Positions 11,566-22,873 of a DNA stretch of 64,000 bases are shown here, piece after piece. Under the pieces are notes generated by a model. The model did not search any database. It was given only the letters and a program-made list of their open reading frames with translations, and had not been told where the DNA came from. Made by a program: the position numbers and the translations under genes. Origin of the DNA: Ilex aquifolium (taxonomy: Eukaryota > Streptophyta > Magnoliopsida > Aquifoliales > Aquifoliaceae). Position 1 is the first letter of the stretch; every line of letters starts with the position of its first letter. The DNA is taken from NCBI GenBank assembly GCA_951799425.1, contig OX637407.1:627501-691500 (forward strand), read 5' to 3'.

Positions 11566-12200
11566 TGTAATGCCCCAAAATTCACCCTATAAGGCATCAC
11601 TATTTATACAACATCTAACCATGAGTGTAAAACCACATTTATTTATAATAATGTGGTGTGCATTTATATATCTAATGATTAAAATATGGTTTATATATGT
11701 TGTATTAGAAGATACTAAGATTTTTGAATCGTGTTTGCATGTTTTGGGGGATTTTGGAGAGAATAAAATTGTACACTATTGGGGTATTTTAATCATAATG
11801 TTTTACACTAAAATCGGATGGAGATAATTTTTAGACAACAGAAACTAGACCTCTAGGGCTACAAAAGTGTATTTCATAAATTTTTTTTGAATCGACTTTT
11901 AAGTAGGGAAAAATTATATTGGAAGTTAAGGCAGAATACTGGGTCCACGTTCAAATGCAAATCACTTTCGAACAGGGCTTAGTTACAGTAGTTTGGTTTC
12001 TAACAGAAATTGAGATATTGCAAGCAACGAACGTTGGAATGTCAGTTATGTTTGAACAAGGCACGTTCGAATGCCAATCCCCATTCGAACGCAAGTGAAA
12101 TTTTGACAACGACCAAGCTCATGATGATTGTTCATATGTTGAACATATTTCACAATGGGGTGGCATAGTCATTAGCCCAAGTACTTGTTAATGGGGGCAA
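11566..12200. repeat. LTR-like sequence with TTCGAA palindromes
   Basis: This begins TGTAATGCCCC, a start typical of Tekay LTRs. It has degenerate TTCGAA palindromes around 11947-11972 and a clear pair at 12064-12073 and 12082-12091. It precedes Tekay gag coding. The right end and orientation are not certain, and the length (about 0.6 kb) is short for the family. Confidence 0.45.
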
Positions 12201-12224
12201 AAATTGAAGGATAACGGTGCTGAC

Positions 12225-12971
12225 GGAGTTCCATCGACAACGATCACCTAATTTTTAGGGAAGCTCTAATTCAATGGAGGATGATAGGTGTATTTGGAGG
12301 ATCAAGAAGATGTGTGACAGTATGGAATTGTTGCAAATCTCCGAGTTTGTTTGGCCACCTACTTACTGGAAGAAAAGGCTGACCATTGGTGGGACTTGAT
12401 AAAAATAATAAGCTTGGATGGTATGACCTGGGAGGCTTTTGACCAGGTATTCCAAAACAAGTATTTCCCTGAATCTGTGAAAGACCAAATGAGTGCAGAC
12501 TTATTGGCTTTATAGCATGGCAATATGATGGTAGCTGAGTATAAGAGCAAGTTTGATGAGCTATCCAGTTATGCCACGGATTTTATATTTACCGAGGTCA
12601 AGAGAGCTAAATAGTTTGAGCACAACTTGAGACCTATTATTAGGGAGAAGCTCGTGGCTCATAAGATTTGATACTATAGAGATCTAGTTAATCGAGCTAC
12701 ACTGGTGGAGAGGGGCACATAGGAGACTTAGAGGCGACAAACCTTGGCGAGAAGAGACTCAATGAGGACAGGTAGTAGTAGTGGAGGAGTTCAAAGGACA
12801 ACTCTATATCGTCACCCCGAGCAGGCGATTGGTCAAAAAGGTCAACTTGTTCATGGTGCTGGGACCTTTCAGGAGAGAACCAAGGTGGATCTTAGGCCCT
12901 GCTATGGTTGTGCAGACGTAGGGAATATTCGAGCTAACTGCCAATTGTTTCAAACCCAGAAGAACACCTAG
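12225..12971 (+). pseudogene. gag: Gag of E5 (Tekay-like)
   Basis: Fragments read 'ATYLLEEKADHWWDL', 'TWEAFDQVFQNKYFPESVKDQM' and 'AEYKSKFDELSSYA', the standard chromovirus capsid signature. Downstream is a zinc-knuckle-like 'CYGCADVGNIRANC'. Gag forms the virus-like particle, and the knuckle binds RNA. The copy is badly broken and fits the position just before protease. Confidence 0.85.
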
Positions 12972-13079
12972 GTAGCGGGACAGAAAAATGCTAACAAGCT
13001 TCCACCACAAAGGCCACTACAGCAGAAGAACCCACGAATAGTAGCAATCAACAACAACAACCAAGGACGAGTCTTTGCC

Positions 13080-13520
13080 AGAACTCATCAGGATGAGGAT
13101 ACTTCTAACGTAGTGGTGGAAGGTATCATTTTAATTTATAACTCTTGGGCATATATTTTATTTGATCCTGGTGCCACACACTCTTTTATACGCACCGATT
13201 ATGCTATAGTATTGAGTTTGAATTTTGATACCTTAGAGAATGAGTTGAGCGTGAGTTTACTTACGAGGGAACAGTTGGATACGAGTAGAGTGTGTAAAGG
13301 TTTGTGCTCCAAATTGGAGAGCAAGATTTGGAGGTAGACTTAGTGGCACTAGATATGAAGGGGTATGATGTGATATTTAGGATGGATTTATTGTCTACTT
13401 TTCATGCTGTAATGGATTGTTTTTGGAAACGAGTTGCATTTAAATTACCAGGAGGGGTAGTTTTCATCTTTACCTATGAGTGGAATTCTTCCCACCCATT
13501 TCCCACTACAGACAACTAAT
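13080..13520 (+). pseudogene. pol: Protease region of E5 pol
   Basis: Reads 'GIILIYNSWAYILFDPGATHSFI', which aligns with the chromovirus protease entry (usual core D[ST]GATHSFI), followed by 'EVDLVALDMKGYDVIFRMDLLSTFHAVMDC', the expected Tekay protease C-terminal region. Its place between gag and RT agrees with gag-PR-RT order. Fossil. Confidence 0.85.
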
Positions 13521-13609
13521 TCTTGAAAGCTAAGGAGGGCAGTAGTTTGAGCTTCCTAACCAGCTTAATGGGAGATGAAAGAGTTAAATCCCAGCCTGAC
13601 TTTGTATTG

Positions 13610-14192
13610 GTGGTGTGAGACTTCCCGGATGTATTTTTGAATAAACTACCTGGATTACCTCCATAGAGAGAGATCGAGTTTACAATTGATCTTTATCTGG
13701 GTACTAAACTCATATCCATTGTTCCTTATCATATGGCACCTTTGGAGTTGAAGGAGCTAAGGAACCAGTTGGACCAACTGTTGGCTATTGAGTTTATTCG
13801 TCTAAGAACTTCACCTTGGGGAGCCCCAGTCCACTTTGTGAAGATACAAGATAATACTCTCAGGTTATGTATGGATTATCAGAAGTTGAATTAGGTAATG
13901 GTGAAGAATAGGTATCCTCTACCAAGGATTGACAACTTATTTGATTAGTTTAAGGGCTCCCAATACTACTCCAAGATTGATCTTCGCACTAGGTATCATC
14001 AATTGGGGATTAAGGAGGAAGACATTCCTAAGACTATTTTTTGCACAAGGTATGGTAATTTTGAGTATATAGTCATGCCTTTTAGATTGACTAATGCTCC
14101 TATAGCATTTATAGACTTGATGCATATTTGGATCAATTTGCTATTGTCTTCATTTACAACATTATGATCTATTCACGGACACATGAGTACAC
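13610..14192 (+). pseudogene. pol: Reverse transcriptase, N-terminal part, of E5
   Basis: The sequence encodes Tekay RT hallmarks in pieces: the 'FPDVF...LPGLPP.REIEF.IDL' entry, '[19 protein letters not shown]', '[12 protein letters not shown]', '[11 protein letters not shown]', 'NRYPLPRIDNL' and 'SKIDLR..YHQL'. It stops at the insertion point of solo LTR E6 and resumes at 16266. Fossil with several breaks. Confidence 0.85.
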
Positions 14193-16265
14193 TGATTGTC
14201 ACAAAAACGATGTCTTTCCTAACCCCTAATTACTATCCCTCAATGTATGCAATGTATGGACGGGGGAGAAGAGTTTCTTCCCCTAGGGATAGTGTCAAAA
14301 GAAAGGGCAATGAGGAAAGGGAAATGGGAAGATGTAAATATGGGATATGTATGCACAAAAATGCTCCCCAATCGCAAGGAGACTTTCGTGTGTTGTGAGT
14401 TACTTGGAAAAGTATTCCAAGGTCGTGTCCACAGGGAAGGTAGTGAATCAAGATTGAAGTGATTTGGTGAAAAACGGAAATGTAAAATCTTTTGTCTTGA
14501 GAGTTGATTGGTGAAGTGTATGCTAATGAAAATGTAATGATAAAACAAGTGTTGGCAATTCCAAGAGATCACTCCAATGGGTATACCACCTCAACTCAAA
14601 TCACTCCTCCGATTGAGCATGAATGAACGCTTGAATCACGGAAAGCCGAGGATGACATCGGTGAGTATCTAAGCATAAACCGTGACTAGGCCTACGGTTT
14701 ATCAAAGACTCATCGACTCATCCATCTTCTGTCCGGTCAACACGAACCATTTGACTCTAAAGGGAAAGAGGAGAAAGAGTTGAAATGGTATCCCCAAAGG
14801 AGATCCCTCTTGGTCTTGCCAACTAGAGGATTTAGCTACTCATACTTGGAATGGAGATGACTATGTAATGGAAGTGCATTGCAAATCTATGAACTTCTAA
14901 AGCTACTAAGTGCAAGAATTTATGAGCTAAAAGAACATGCATTTAAACCCATTACATAGCTATGAAAGTGAAGAACTTGAAGCATTAATGGTGAAATATT
15001 AAATGAGCATTCAACTAACCAAACATGAAGGGAAAACAACATTTATGGCATTCAATGAACTACTAAGATTCTTACTCAAGATTACAAGACAAATGCAGTA
15101 GGAGAAATGGTAAAATCGTCACTTTCTCTCTCTAAAAACCACTATTCATCCTCTTCTCTGCCTAGAGCTCCTCTCTCTAAAACTATATCCTGTAATACAT
15201 GATGAATGAATACCCCCCCAAGGAGACTCTTGCTTTCCCCCCAAAACGTGCCTGGAGAGAGAGGGAGGTCTACAGAGTTGATCTCCATCACTAGGGGTGC
15301 AGCAACATAGGCTGGACAGGGGGTGAGGCAGAGCTGTCTGCCCACCCAGCTTCCTTCTTCTTCTCTCTCTTCATTAATTATCAAGACTCATCCAAATCAA
15401 TGCAGGGGTGAGGGAGGCTCCAGGATGTGTAAGGGATATCAGGAAGCATGTAGGAGAAGTGCATGTGGGACCCTCCAAGCCGCAAAGTTGAGTTACAGGC
15501 TGTCTGGAGAAAAGTGCAAAAACCTTCCGGAAGGTCGACATACACCTACCGGAAGGTCGCTGAAAGAACAGTTAAATGAAAAGAATCAAATGCAAGAACT
15601 TCCGGAAGGTCGACATCAGTAGCAAAAATCTTCTGGAAGGTTCATTCCAGTAGCCAAAACCTTCCGGAAGGTTCATTCCAGTAGACAAGTCTTCCGGAAG
15701 ATTTTGGCAGTCAAAAAGAAACTCAAGGCAAAACCTTCCGGAAGGTCCATTCCAGTAGCCAAAACCTTCCGGAAGGTTCATTCCAGTAGAAAAGTCTTCC
15801 GGAAGATTTTGGCAGTCAAAAAGAAACCCAAGGCAAAACCTTCCGGAAGGTCCATTCCAGTCGACAAGTCCTTCCGGAAGGTTTTACTCCAGTAGCTAAA
15901 ATCTTCCGGAAGGTTCATTCCAGTGGACAAAACCTTCCGGAAGGTATTAGCTGTGAACAAGGCATCCAGGGTTTTTAGCAAAACCTTCCGGAAGGCCGAC
16001 ATACACCTTCCGGAAGGTTTTCAGACTGTGAGCAAAAATTGGATTTCTTTCCCCTCCAAACCATCCTTAAAGCTACCCCATACACTCCATTAGCCTCATA
16101 TAACACCATGGGGGTTTAAATCATGTCATTTACATCATTTTACATGCATTCACCCAAAATTCCATCAAGCCACAATCAAAACCAAAACACTCCCATTTAT
16201 TGACAAAAAAAGGTGAAACAAAAGCACATTAGCACACCATACATGTCATTGTTATGTGCTAATCA
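14193..16265 (-). mobile_element. E6: solo LTR (Athila type) with target duplication TACAC
   Basis: This solo LTR is 2,073 bp, with plus-strand ends TGATTGTCAC and GTGCTAATCA, flanked by exact duplications TACAC at 14188-14192 and 16266-16270. In sense (minus) orientation it begins TGATTAGCAC, like the E1 LTR. The RT reading of E5 continues on the other side. Confidence 0.93.
15523..16018. repeat. Dense CCTTCCGGAAGG array in E6 LTR
   Basis: About fifteen copies of CCTTCCGGAAGG or once-changed versions lie in 500 bp, the densest palindrome array in the window. Part is a tandem duplication of a unit of about 104 bp (compare 15676-15760 with 15780-15865), each containing several palindromes. 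Confidence 0.9.
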
Positions 16266-16701
16266 TACACACAACTATTAGGGTGGTACTAAAGACATTA
16301 AGGGAGCATAAATTGTACACCAAGTGGAGCAAATGTGAGTTTTGGATGAAGGAAGTGGAGTTTCTCGAGCAAGTGGTGTCGGAGCAAGGAGTAGCGACTA
16401 ACCCTGTAAAGATTGAAGTAGTGATGAAGTGGGAATCACCCCAGAATGTGACAGAGATCTGTAGTTTCCTAGGCTTGGCAAGCTACTACATGAGGTTTGT
16501 GGAAGGGTTCTCACAGTTGGCTATGCCAATGACACGTCTTATGAAGAAGGGAGATAAATTTGTGTGGACTGAGGAGTGTGAATTAGTCTTTACTACTCTG
16601 AAGGAAAAGTTGACTACCGCACCAGTATTATTATTTTAGATAGTGGTGAGGGGTATGATGTGTATATGGTTGCTTTTCTAAGAGGTTTGGGATGCGTATT
16701 G
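16266..16701 (+). pseudogene. pol: RT C-terminal part and start of RNase H of E5
   Basis: The open frame at 16256-16639 reads 'RVVLKTLREHKLYTKWSKCEFWMKEVEFLEQVVSEQGVATNPVKIE', then 'FLGLASYYMRFVEGFSQLAMPMTRLMKKGDKFVWTEECE..FTTLKEKLTTAPVL', the classic end of chromovirus RT and the connection. The following 60 bp begin RNase H ('ASLRGLGC'-like) before E7 begins at 16702. Fossil. Confidence 0.9.
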
Positions 16702-18385
16702 TGCTTGATGGTTTTCGTTGTATTCCCTAATCTCCTAACATCATCCCTCAATATGTGTGTGGCTTAGCGGGATAGGGGAGTGTCACTCTCCCTCAGAATG
16801 ATGCAAGAAATGGGGACACGGAATGGCGGATGAATGAAATGCGTGTGTGGGTGAACAAAAGTGCTCCCCAAGCGCATGGAGTCTTTTGAGTATCGTGTTT
16901 TACTAGGAAATCGTATTCCAAGGTCGTCTCCTCAGGGAAGGATGTTAATCGTGTTGAAGGTGATTTTTGGTAAAAAAAGGGTAAAGTGTAAAAAAAATTT
17001 GTTGTTTGAGTTTGGGTTATGATTGTATCTTGATGGAATTGAAATAGGAAACAAGTGTTGGCTAATCCGAAGGGTTTGTTCCAATGGGAATGTCAACTCA
17101 ACTCGAGACCTTCCCCCAATGGTGTCTAGATGTTCAATTTATTCGTGGGAGGTGCGGGACTAAAATGGAGGTGAGGATTCAAGCATACCCCATGACAATG
17201 CCTACGGTGTATCAAGAACTCACAACCAGGTCCACACTCAACCCAGTCAAACCGAACCAACGTACACTACAAGGGAGAAAGAAAATGAGTTGAAATGGCA
17301 TACCCAAGAGGAGGTCTCCCTTGGATTAGCCAAATTAAAAACTTAGCTACTCATACTTAAAGTAAAGACAACAATGTAATGAGAAGACATTGTAAAGAAA
17401 TGAAGATTTGAGCTAAGTTAATGCAAGGAAACATAGACTATAAGAAAGTGCATTTAAGACCCATCTTAAAGCTTGAAAATGAAGAACTTGAATCCATTAA
17501 CGGTGAAATGCAAAATGAAAGACTAAACTAGAAATGAACTTGCAATAAATGACATTAAAGACATTAAGCAAAGCTTAAAACAAGTCTTACCATAGATTAC
17601 AAGGCAATGTAAGGAAGAAAATGCAAAAAATATTCACTTCTCTCTCTAGCACTATTCATCTTCTTCCTTAGACTCTCTCTCTCTATATTCCATGTATATC
17701 TATCTAAAAACTAAATAATGGTGAATGGAGCCTTCCTCAAAAACGTCCATGGAGTGTCCCCTATCATGTGTGATGTGATCCCAATCAATAAGGGCTGCCA
17801 AGGAATGGGTTGGACAGGCTAGTGCAAGCATAGCCTGCACACCCAGCATCTTTTCTCTCCTCCCTCCTCATTAATTGCCAAAGCTCCAAAATTCCAAGCA
17901 TGAGTGTATGAGGAGATGTATGTGTGTAAGGCATGTCAGGAATGAGTGGGAGAGTGCTTGGTGGGACCCCCAAAGTTGCAGAGCTTGATATGCAGAATTT
18001 GGTTGTTTTCAGTAAAACCTACTGGTAGGTCAATGAAAACCTACCAGTAGGTTTCACTCTAGTGAGCAAAACCTATAGGTAGGTTTGCGGTAGGTGCAGG
18101 ACCAGTAGCTAAAACCTACCAGTAGGGCCTACCGGTAGGTTTTCTCTTGTTTGTTGATTTCTTGGTTCCTTCACCTTCTGAGCTCTCATCAAGCCTTAAT
18201 CTCAGCTCCATTCATCTTGAGCACCATGAGGGGGCTTAACTATCATCATTTAACCCCTTTTATCTGCAAACATACCGAAATTCCGTTAATAGCTCAAATA
18301 GTCCAATTCCGCTCATTTTAACCGTAAAAGCAAGTGTAAAAGAGATGTAATTGTACATAAAATGTGTAATGTTTTGTGCTAATCA
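16702..18385 (-). repeat. 3' LTR of E7
   Basis: The LTR is 1,684 bp. In sense orientation it runs from TGATTAGCAC (18385) to ATCAAGCA (16702). It is closely related to the E3 5' LTR. It carries the CCTACCGGTAGG array at 18018-18140 and the conserved R/U5 blocks. Confidence 0.9.
18018..18140. repeat. CCTACCGGTAGG array in E7 LTR
   Basis: Five or six copies, mostly with one transition, occur in about 120 bp. The first pair has centres 22 bp apart. The whole block, including the non-palindromic phrase 'tttgcggtaggtgcagg', recurs inside the element at 20391-20512. Confidence 0.88.
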
Positions 18386-18400
18386 CACCCCCCAACTTGA
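18386..18400 (-). promoter_or_regulatory. 3' polypurine tract of E7
   Basis: The plus strand reads CACCCCCCAACTTGA directly beside the LTR. On the element strand this is TCAAGTTGGGGGGTG before TGATTAG. It primes second-strand synthesis in this group. Confidence 0.8.
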
Positions 18401-18699
18401 GCTTTGCTAGTCCCTAGCAAAGTTTATTTTCAAACCAAGAGTATAAAAATACAACAATCCATTTATACAAGCAATTCATCCAATCATTCAAAATACAAAA
18501 ATCACAATGCAATTTAACGAAATGAACTTGGCAAAGATGGAACAAAAACTGTGGTATTTCATTAATCACTTTCAAAATTGGAGTACATGGAGATTGAGTT
18601 CAAAGAGATACAAAATGGCCTAAAACCTAAGGACTCTTCTACTACGCCCACGACTCCACTACAAGCTATGCACAACCCTACTCCAAAAGGACAAAAACA

Positions 18700-20100
18700 A
18701 TAACATCCCTACTCATCATCTCCGTCACCACCCTCATCACCATCATCATCTTCATCATCACCAACGTCAATGTCAAAATCACTCTCACCCTCCTCCTCCT
18801 CATCTGTATCCTCATCAGTATCTCCCACCTCAACTATAGTGGAGGCAAAGGGGACAGAGGCAGGGAGGTGGAGGTCCAGCAGTCAGATGTGGTGGTCCAC
18901 CTGGGATGGGCCTTCCCGGGAATGTATGCATGAATAACTCTGTCATCATCGCCGAAATACCATGCACAGTCTCCTCCAATGCATCGAGGCGCTGATATAC
19001 TGTGCGCTCCAGTGCAAAGGTCAATGGGACAAACTCAAACGGGCCAGTAGATGGCCCAGCAGATGAAGGTCCCGAGAAGATAGGCTCTATAGATGGTGCA
19101 GAAGAAGAAGGTCCAGCAGCCTCTGACTCTGGCCTCGAAACCCTAGCCCGCTCACTACGGCTCATTGTCGTCCTCTTCATGCTACTGGCCTTTCCAATAG
19201 CCCCGGTCTCGGGGGGAGTGAGCTTGTCAAAGGCATAAGCCTTTACTTTGAAATGCTTGCACATTCGAGTGACCAAGTTCCCAAAAGGTAGATTGGCCTT
19301 AGGCTTTTGGGTCTCGGCGAAGTCCTTCATCACTTCCCATACAAAAAGTGCAAAGTCTACCATCTTTCCTGACATTACCACATCCAAAAGGGCCAACTTT
19401 TCAATGTTAGGCATCTTCTCAGTGCCCCTCGGAAGCAGATTACAATGAAGAAGCTTGTTCAAAATCCCATATGAATGTTTGAGGACCCCGACTTGGACCG
19501 TTCCCTTAAACTAAGTCGGGTCCTCATACATCAAAGCTATGTACTCAGAGATAGTATTGGTGCCAGTGATGTTATGCGGGTATACCGGGGTAGAGGGAGG
19601 CGGCCTCTCGTAGTGTAGGAGGGTAGCAATAATCGTAGGGGTCTCATCGAACATCTTACCCCTTACGTTCGTCCTCAAACCCTCACCCTCATCCACCACC
19701 TTGAGTTTTTGGTAGAATTCCCGGCATAAAGATAAATTGAACCCATCCACCTCAAACCAAAACGCCACCCATGAGCAACAATGATCCTAATGACCTCGTT
19801 CCTTGGACCAAGGGATATGTGGTCGAGGAACCTCTCGCACGTAACGTTCTTCTCTTGGATATTTTGGTACCTCGCCTCATTCCTAGCTTTCTTCCTTTGC
19901 TCATTACGGTCTCCACTTGAGCCCTCCCCACTCCTCTTGCGGGTACTTGTGTCCTCGGGCTGTGGAGAGTTAGGCTCGGTGCGTTTTGTTCGGGCCATGC
20001 ATAGTAACAGTGACCCTTGGGTCAAGAGTGCAAAAAGAGCCCAGACAAAACCCTCAATTGGGTCCATAACTTCCCGGAGAATCATCACTTCACGAGCCAT
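18700..20100 (-). pseudogene. ORF3 (plant transposon-protein domain) of E7
   Basis: Three overlapping or adjacent minus-strand frames together cover a gene of about 460 codons with about two interruptions. The N-terminus begins MARTKRTEPNSPQPED with a basic nuclear-localisation-like stretch (RKRSGEGSSGDRNEQRKKAR), then 'ERFLDHISLGPRNEVIRIIVAHGW' and 'YPHNITGTNTISEYIALMYEDPT'. Next comes the domain half matching E1 ORF3 ('PRGTEKMPNIEKLALLD', 'LPFGNLVTRMCKHFKVKAYAFDKLTPPE'). The C-terminal tail, coded around 18710-18830, is rich in Asp/Glu. No transmembrane segment is evident. The family is known as the extra 3' ORF of Athila elements, and its function is unknown. Confidence 0.8.
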
Positions 20101-20390
20101 TACAAAGATCTTGCAGATTTTGAAAAGAGTAAAAGGGATTAGGGATTATGGAATTTTTGGCAAACTAGGGTTTCAAAAGAGGGATTCTTCAAGACTTCAC
20201 TAAAAATCACTAAACCAACAGCCCTAGGGTTGAAGATTGAGAGATTAATGGAGTAGGAGGGAGATTTGGAAGCTAAGGAATGTTTTGAGTGAGAGAGAAT
20301 TGCTCTAGGGTCTGTAATTTAGGAGGACAATGAAGGGTTTCCCCAAAAAAATTCAATTAAAAGCCCTAATTTTGGCATTCTAGGCGAAAT

Positions 20391-20512
20391 CTACTGGTAG
20401 GTCGATGGAAACCTACCGGTAGGTTTTACTCTTGTGAGCAAAAAATACCGGTAGATTTGCGGTAGGTGCAGGACCAGTGGCCAAAACCTACCGATATGGC
20501 CTACCGGTAGGT
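20391..20512 (-). promoter_or_regulatory. Internal palindrome block upstream of E7 ORF3
   Basis: This is a second copy of the LTR's CCTACCGGTAGG array, colinear with 18018-18140 over about 120 bp, including palindrome spacing and the shared phrases 'tttgcggtaggtgcagg' and 'ggaccagt'. It lies about 290 bp upstream of the ORF3 start at 20100, and a CT-rich leader-like stretch lies between. No clear TATA box is visible in this copy. Probable internal promoter relic. Confidence 0.7.
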
Positions 20513-20867
20513 TTTGCCTTATTTGCAAAATACCCCTACTGTCCAACACACTTCCACTCCTCTTCATTTCAGGACCTACCCTACACACTCTAACACTCTC
20601 TTTATGACCTCTACTCCACCCTAAACATGTACTACACTTGTAAACCACAATTTGAACCATCATGCCCAAATCATTACCGAAATTGCAATGCGATTTAAAA
20701 TTTTGATGCATTCAACACACAAGGCATGGATTTCTATATTTAACTATCAAAATGAACAACCACAATGTAAGACACATATGCAAATAACAAGGGCATTCCT
20801 ACTTCATTCAAATATCAAAAACTTGAGCAATATTCCCCTATTCTGTAAGCATGGAGCTAGTTAACGA

Positions 20868-22873
20868 TGGCTTGATCCAAATGTATACACTCAAGTGCAG
20901 GCGGTCAAGCTGTAGTAATAATCCGGTTTGAGTCCGGAGTCGAATCCACAGGGAACTTTTGTTGATATTTCTAAGGCAAGCAGTGGTAGAGACCTTTTGA
21001 TTGTAACCTTTTTGATTTGCTGCGAGATATGGGTTTTGCTGGACAGAATACAAGATTCTTTCCAGAAAGATTTTCTTAACAAAATAGGAGATGAATGCTA
21101 ATTAAAAAAAGTCACCCTTTAGTGCAAGGATCTGGACATGTAATTAGTAATCCGGTTTGTCATAATTGTGCTTGATAACTCAATTAACTCCCGTGTCAAC
21201 AGCAAGTTAATCGGAAGATAAAGATGGATTGTGAGAATTAAGAACATGATTCTGATGTCTTTCTAGAAGTTTACAAGAATTGCCTGTGCCGAGACTTAAC
21301 CCGTCTACAAACAAGCAAGTGTTTCTACAAGACATCCAATCATGATATTAATAGTCCATTCTTTAAATGAAGTACATTAAGGGGGGAGATTGAAGGGTAG
21401 TCATGAGGATCTAGCCGGGGTACTTGCCTTGAACTGATGAGTCTTTCTATGCAGGAGTCATCCATGTCATAGAAAGAGCTCACAATTATACAAAGTACCT
21501 TAGCTTTGCTAGATGCAATCAATCATCCGATAACAAGAAGAAATAAACGTTAAGCATAAAAGAACATTGCACAAATATGATTCCCGGATAACTTGTACAT
21601 GTCTTTCTCCTCTCACTAAAGAGTGAATGAGAAACTACTCACTCTTCATGGCTTGGGTAAAGCTAGAAAAGTGAGTGATGATCATCCCTCCAAGTGGAGA
21701 ACTTTAAAAGATAAAGTAACAACAAACGCGGAGCGAATCTTCCACAAAGAATGAGTGAATCACGTTCCACCCTTCACGGCTTTAATCAAGCTCTAGAAAA
21801 GTGGAAGAGTTTCACTCTGCTAAGAAAGAAGGAAGCTCAAGCAATGGAAGTGAAATGCATGAACAATAAAAGTAGAAGAAAGCTAGTCACATTTGGAGGG
21901 TGGCTTCCTCAACCAAAGATTGGAGGGTTGCTTCCTCAACCAAGATGGGAGCTATTTCTCTTCTATGCATGAGAAATGAAAGCATAAACATAAGCATAAG
22001 CATAAAACTACTGTTATAACAAGCAAGAGATGTTGGGCTAAAGCCAAACTAATCTCTAAAATAAAGACTTCATAAGGAAAATGAACTAACTACAATGAGA
22101 GTGGGAGTCTAAGCCTCCATCACTATCTACTTTCTACTATGCTCTCCTTTTAGCTCTCCAGCAAGGGGAGTATTTATAGGCAAGAGGAGGAGGCAGGGGG
22201 GTGAAAGAATAGTGTTTGCCGCCCAAGTCAAAGTGAACAGTCAACAACTCTGCTGCCAGTCTGTGGATAACGTTCGAACGTGAGTTGGCGTTCGAACGTT
22301 CTTTCTGTTTTTGCACTGAGGGCATTCGAACGTTGACTGCCGTTCGAACGTTTCTTCTTGTTTTTGCACTAAGGGCGTTCGAACGTTGACTGCCGTTCGA
22401 ACGTTTCTTCTTGTTTTTGCACTAAGGGCGTTCGAACGCCAGCTTTGCTCTGACCCCTTTCACTCGAGTGATATGTGGTCTTCTGTGAAGTTCAGTTCCA
22501 ACTCTCTACAGTGGTCTGGTCTTCCATCAACTCAAGTGCACGTTCGAACGTGAGTTGGCGTTCGAACGTGCACTCAAGTACTTCAGAGCTCCAGTCTTCT
22601 TTCCTAACTGCAACACGCCTTCTCTTCAGCAGTTGAGCCTGCTACAGTGTATTGTGGACGTTCGAACGTGAGTTGGCGTTCGAACGTTCTGGCTGTGCTC
22701 CAAGCTTCTCCAATTTTGGGCTCTAATGTACTGGTGCTGCATCCAAGTGTGGTACTTGTTGTTCTTGGGTCCTTGTTCAGTTTAGGGCCTGAAATGACAT
22801 CACTTAAACTCCATTAAAGTACCATTAGTCTTAAAATGTCATAATAATATGTCAACTTTAAGTACTAATCAGT
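20868..22873 (-). mobile_element. E8: solo LTR (Athila type, TTCGAA class) in E7 spacer
   Basis: This LTR is about 2.0 kb, starting TGGCTTGATCC and ending TACTAATCA, clearly the same family as the E16 LTRs ('tggtagagacc', 'gagtcgaatccacagggaact'). GTTAAC lies 2 bp outside the left end (20860-20865) and directly outside the right end (22874-22879), probably the target duplication with slight decay. It has a TATA box on the minus strand (TATTTATAGG at 22171-22180) and TTCGAA palindromes at 22270-22688. Confidence 0.8.
22270..22688. repeat. CGTTCGAACG palindrome array in E8 LTR
   Basis: About eleven copies occur, most in pairs with centres about 18 bp apart (10-bp palindrome, 8-bp spacer, 10-bp palindrome). 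They lie just upstream, in sense orientation, of the TATA box at 22171-22180. Confidence 0.9.

Noticed and set aside
15523-16018. CRISPR-like array of short repeats at regular spacing
   Set aside because: Repeats are 12-bp palindromes, spacers are repeated rather than unique, and the array lies in a plant LTR.
19781-20203. Plus-strand open frame of 140 codons
   Set aside because: It lies antisense to E7 ORF3, which has clear family similarity. Treated as a shadow.
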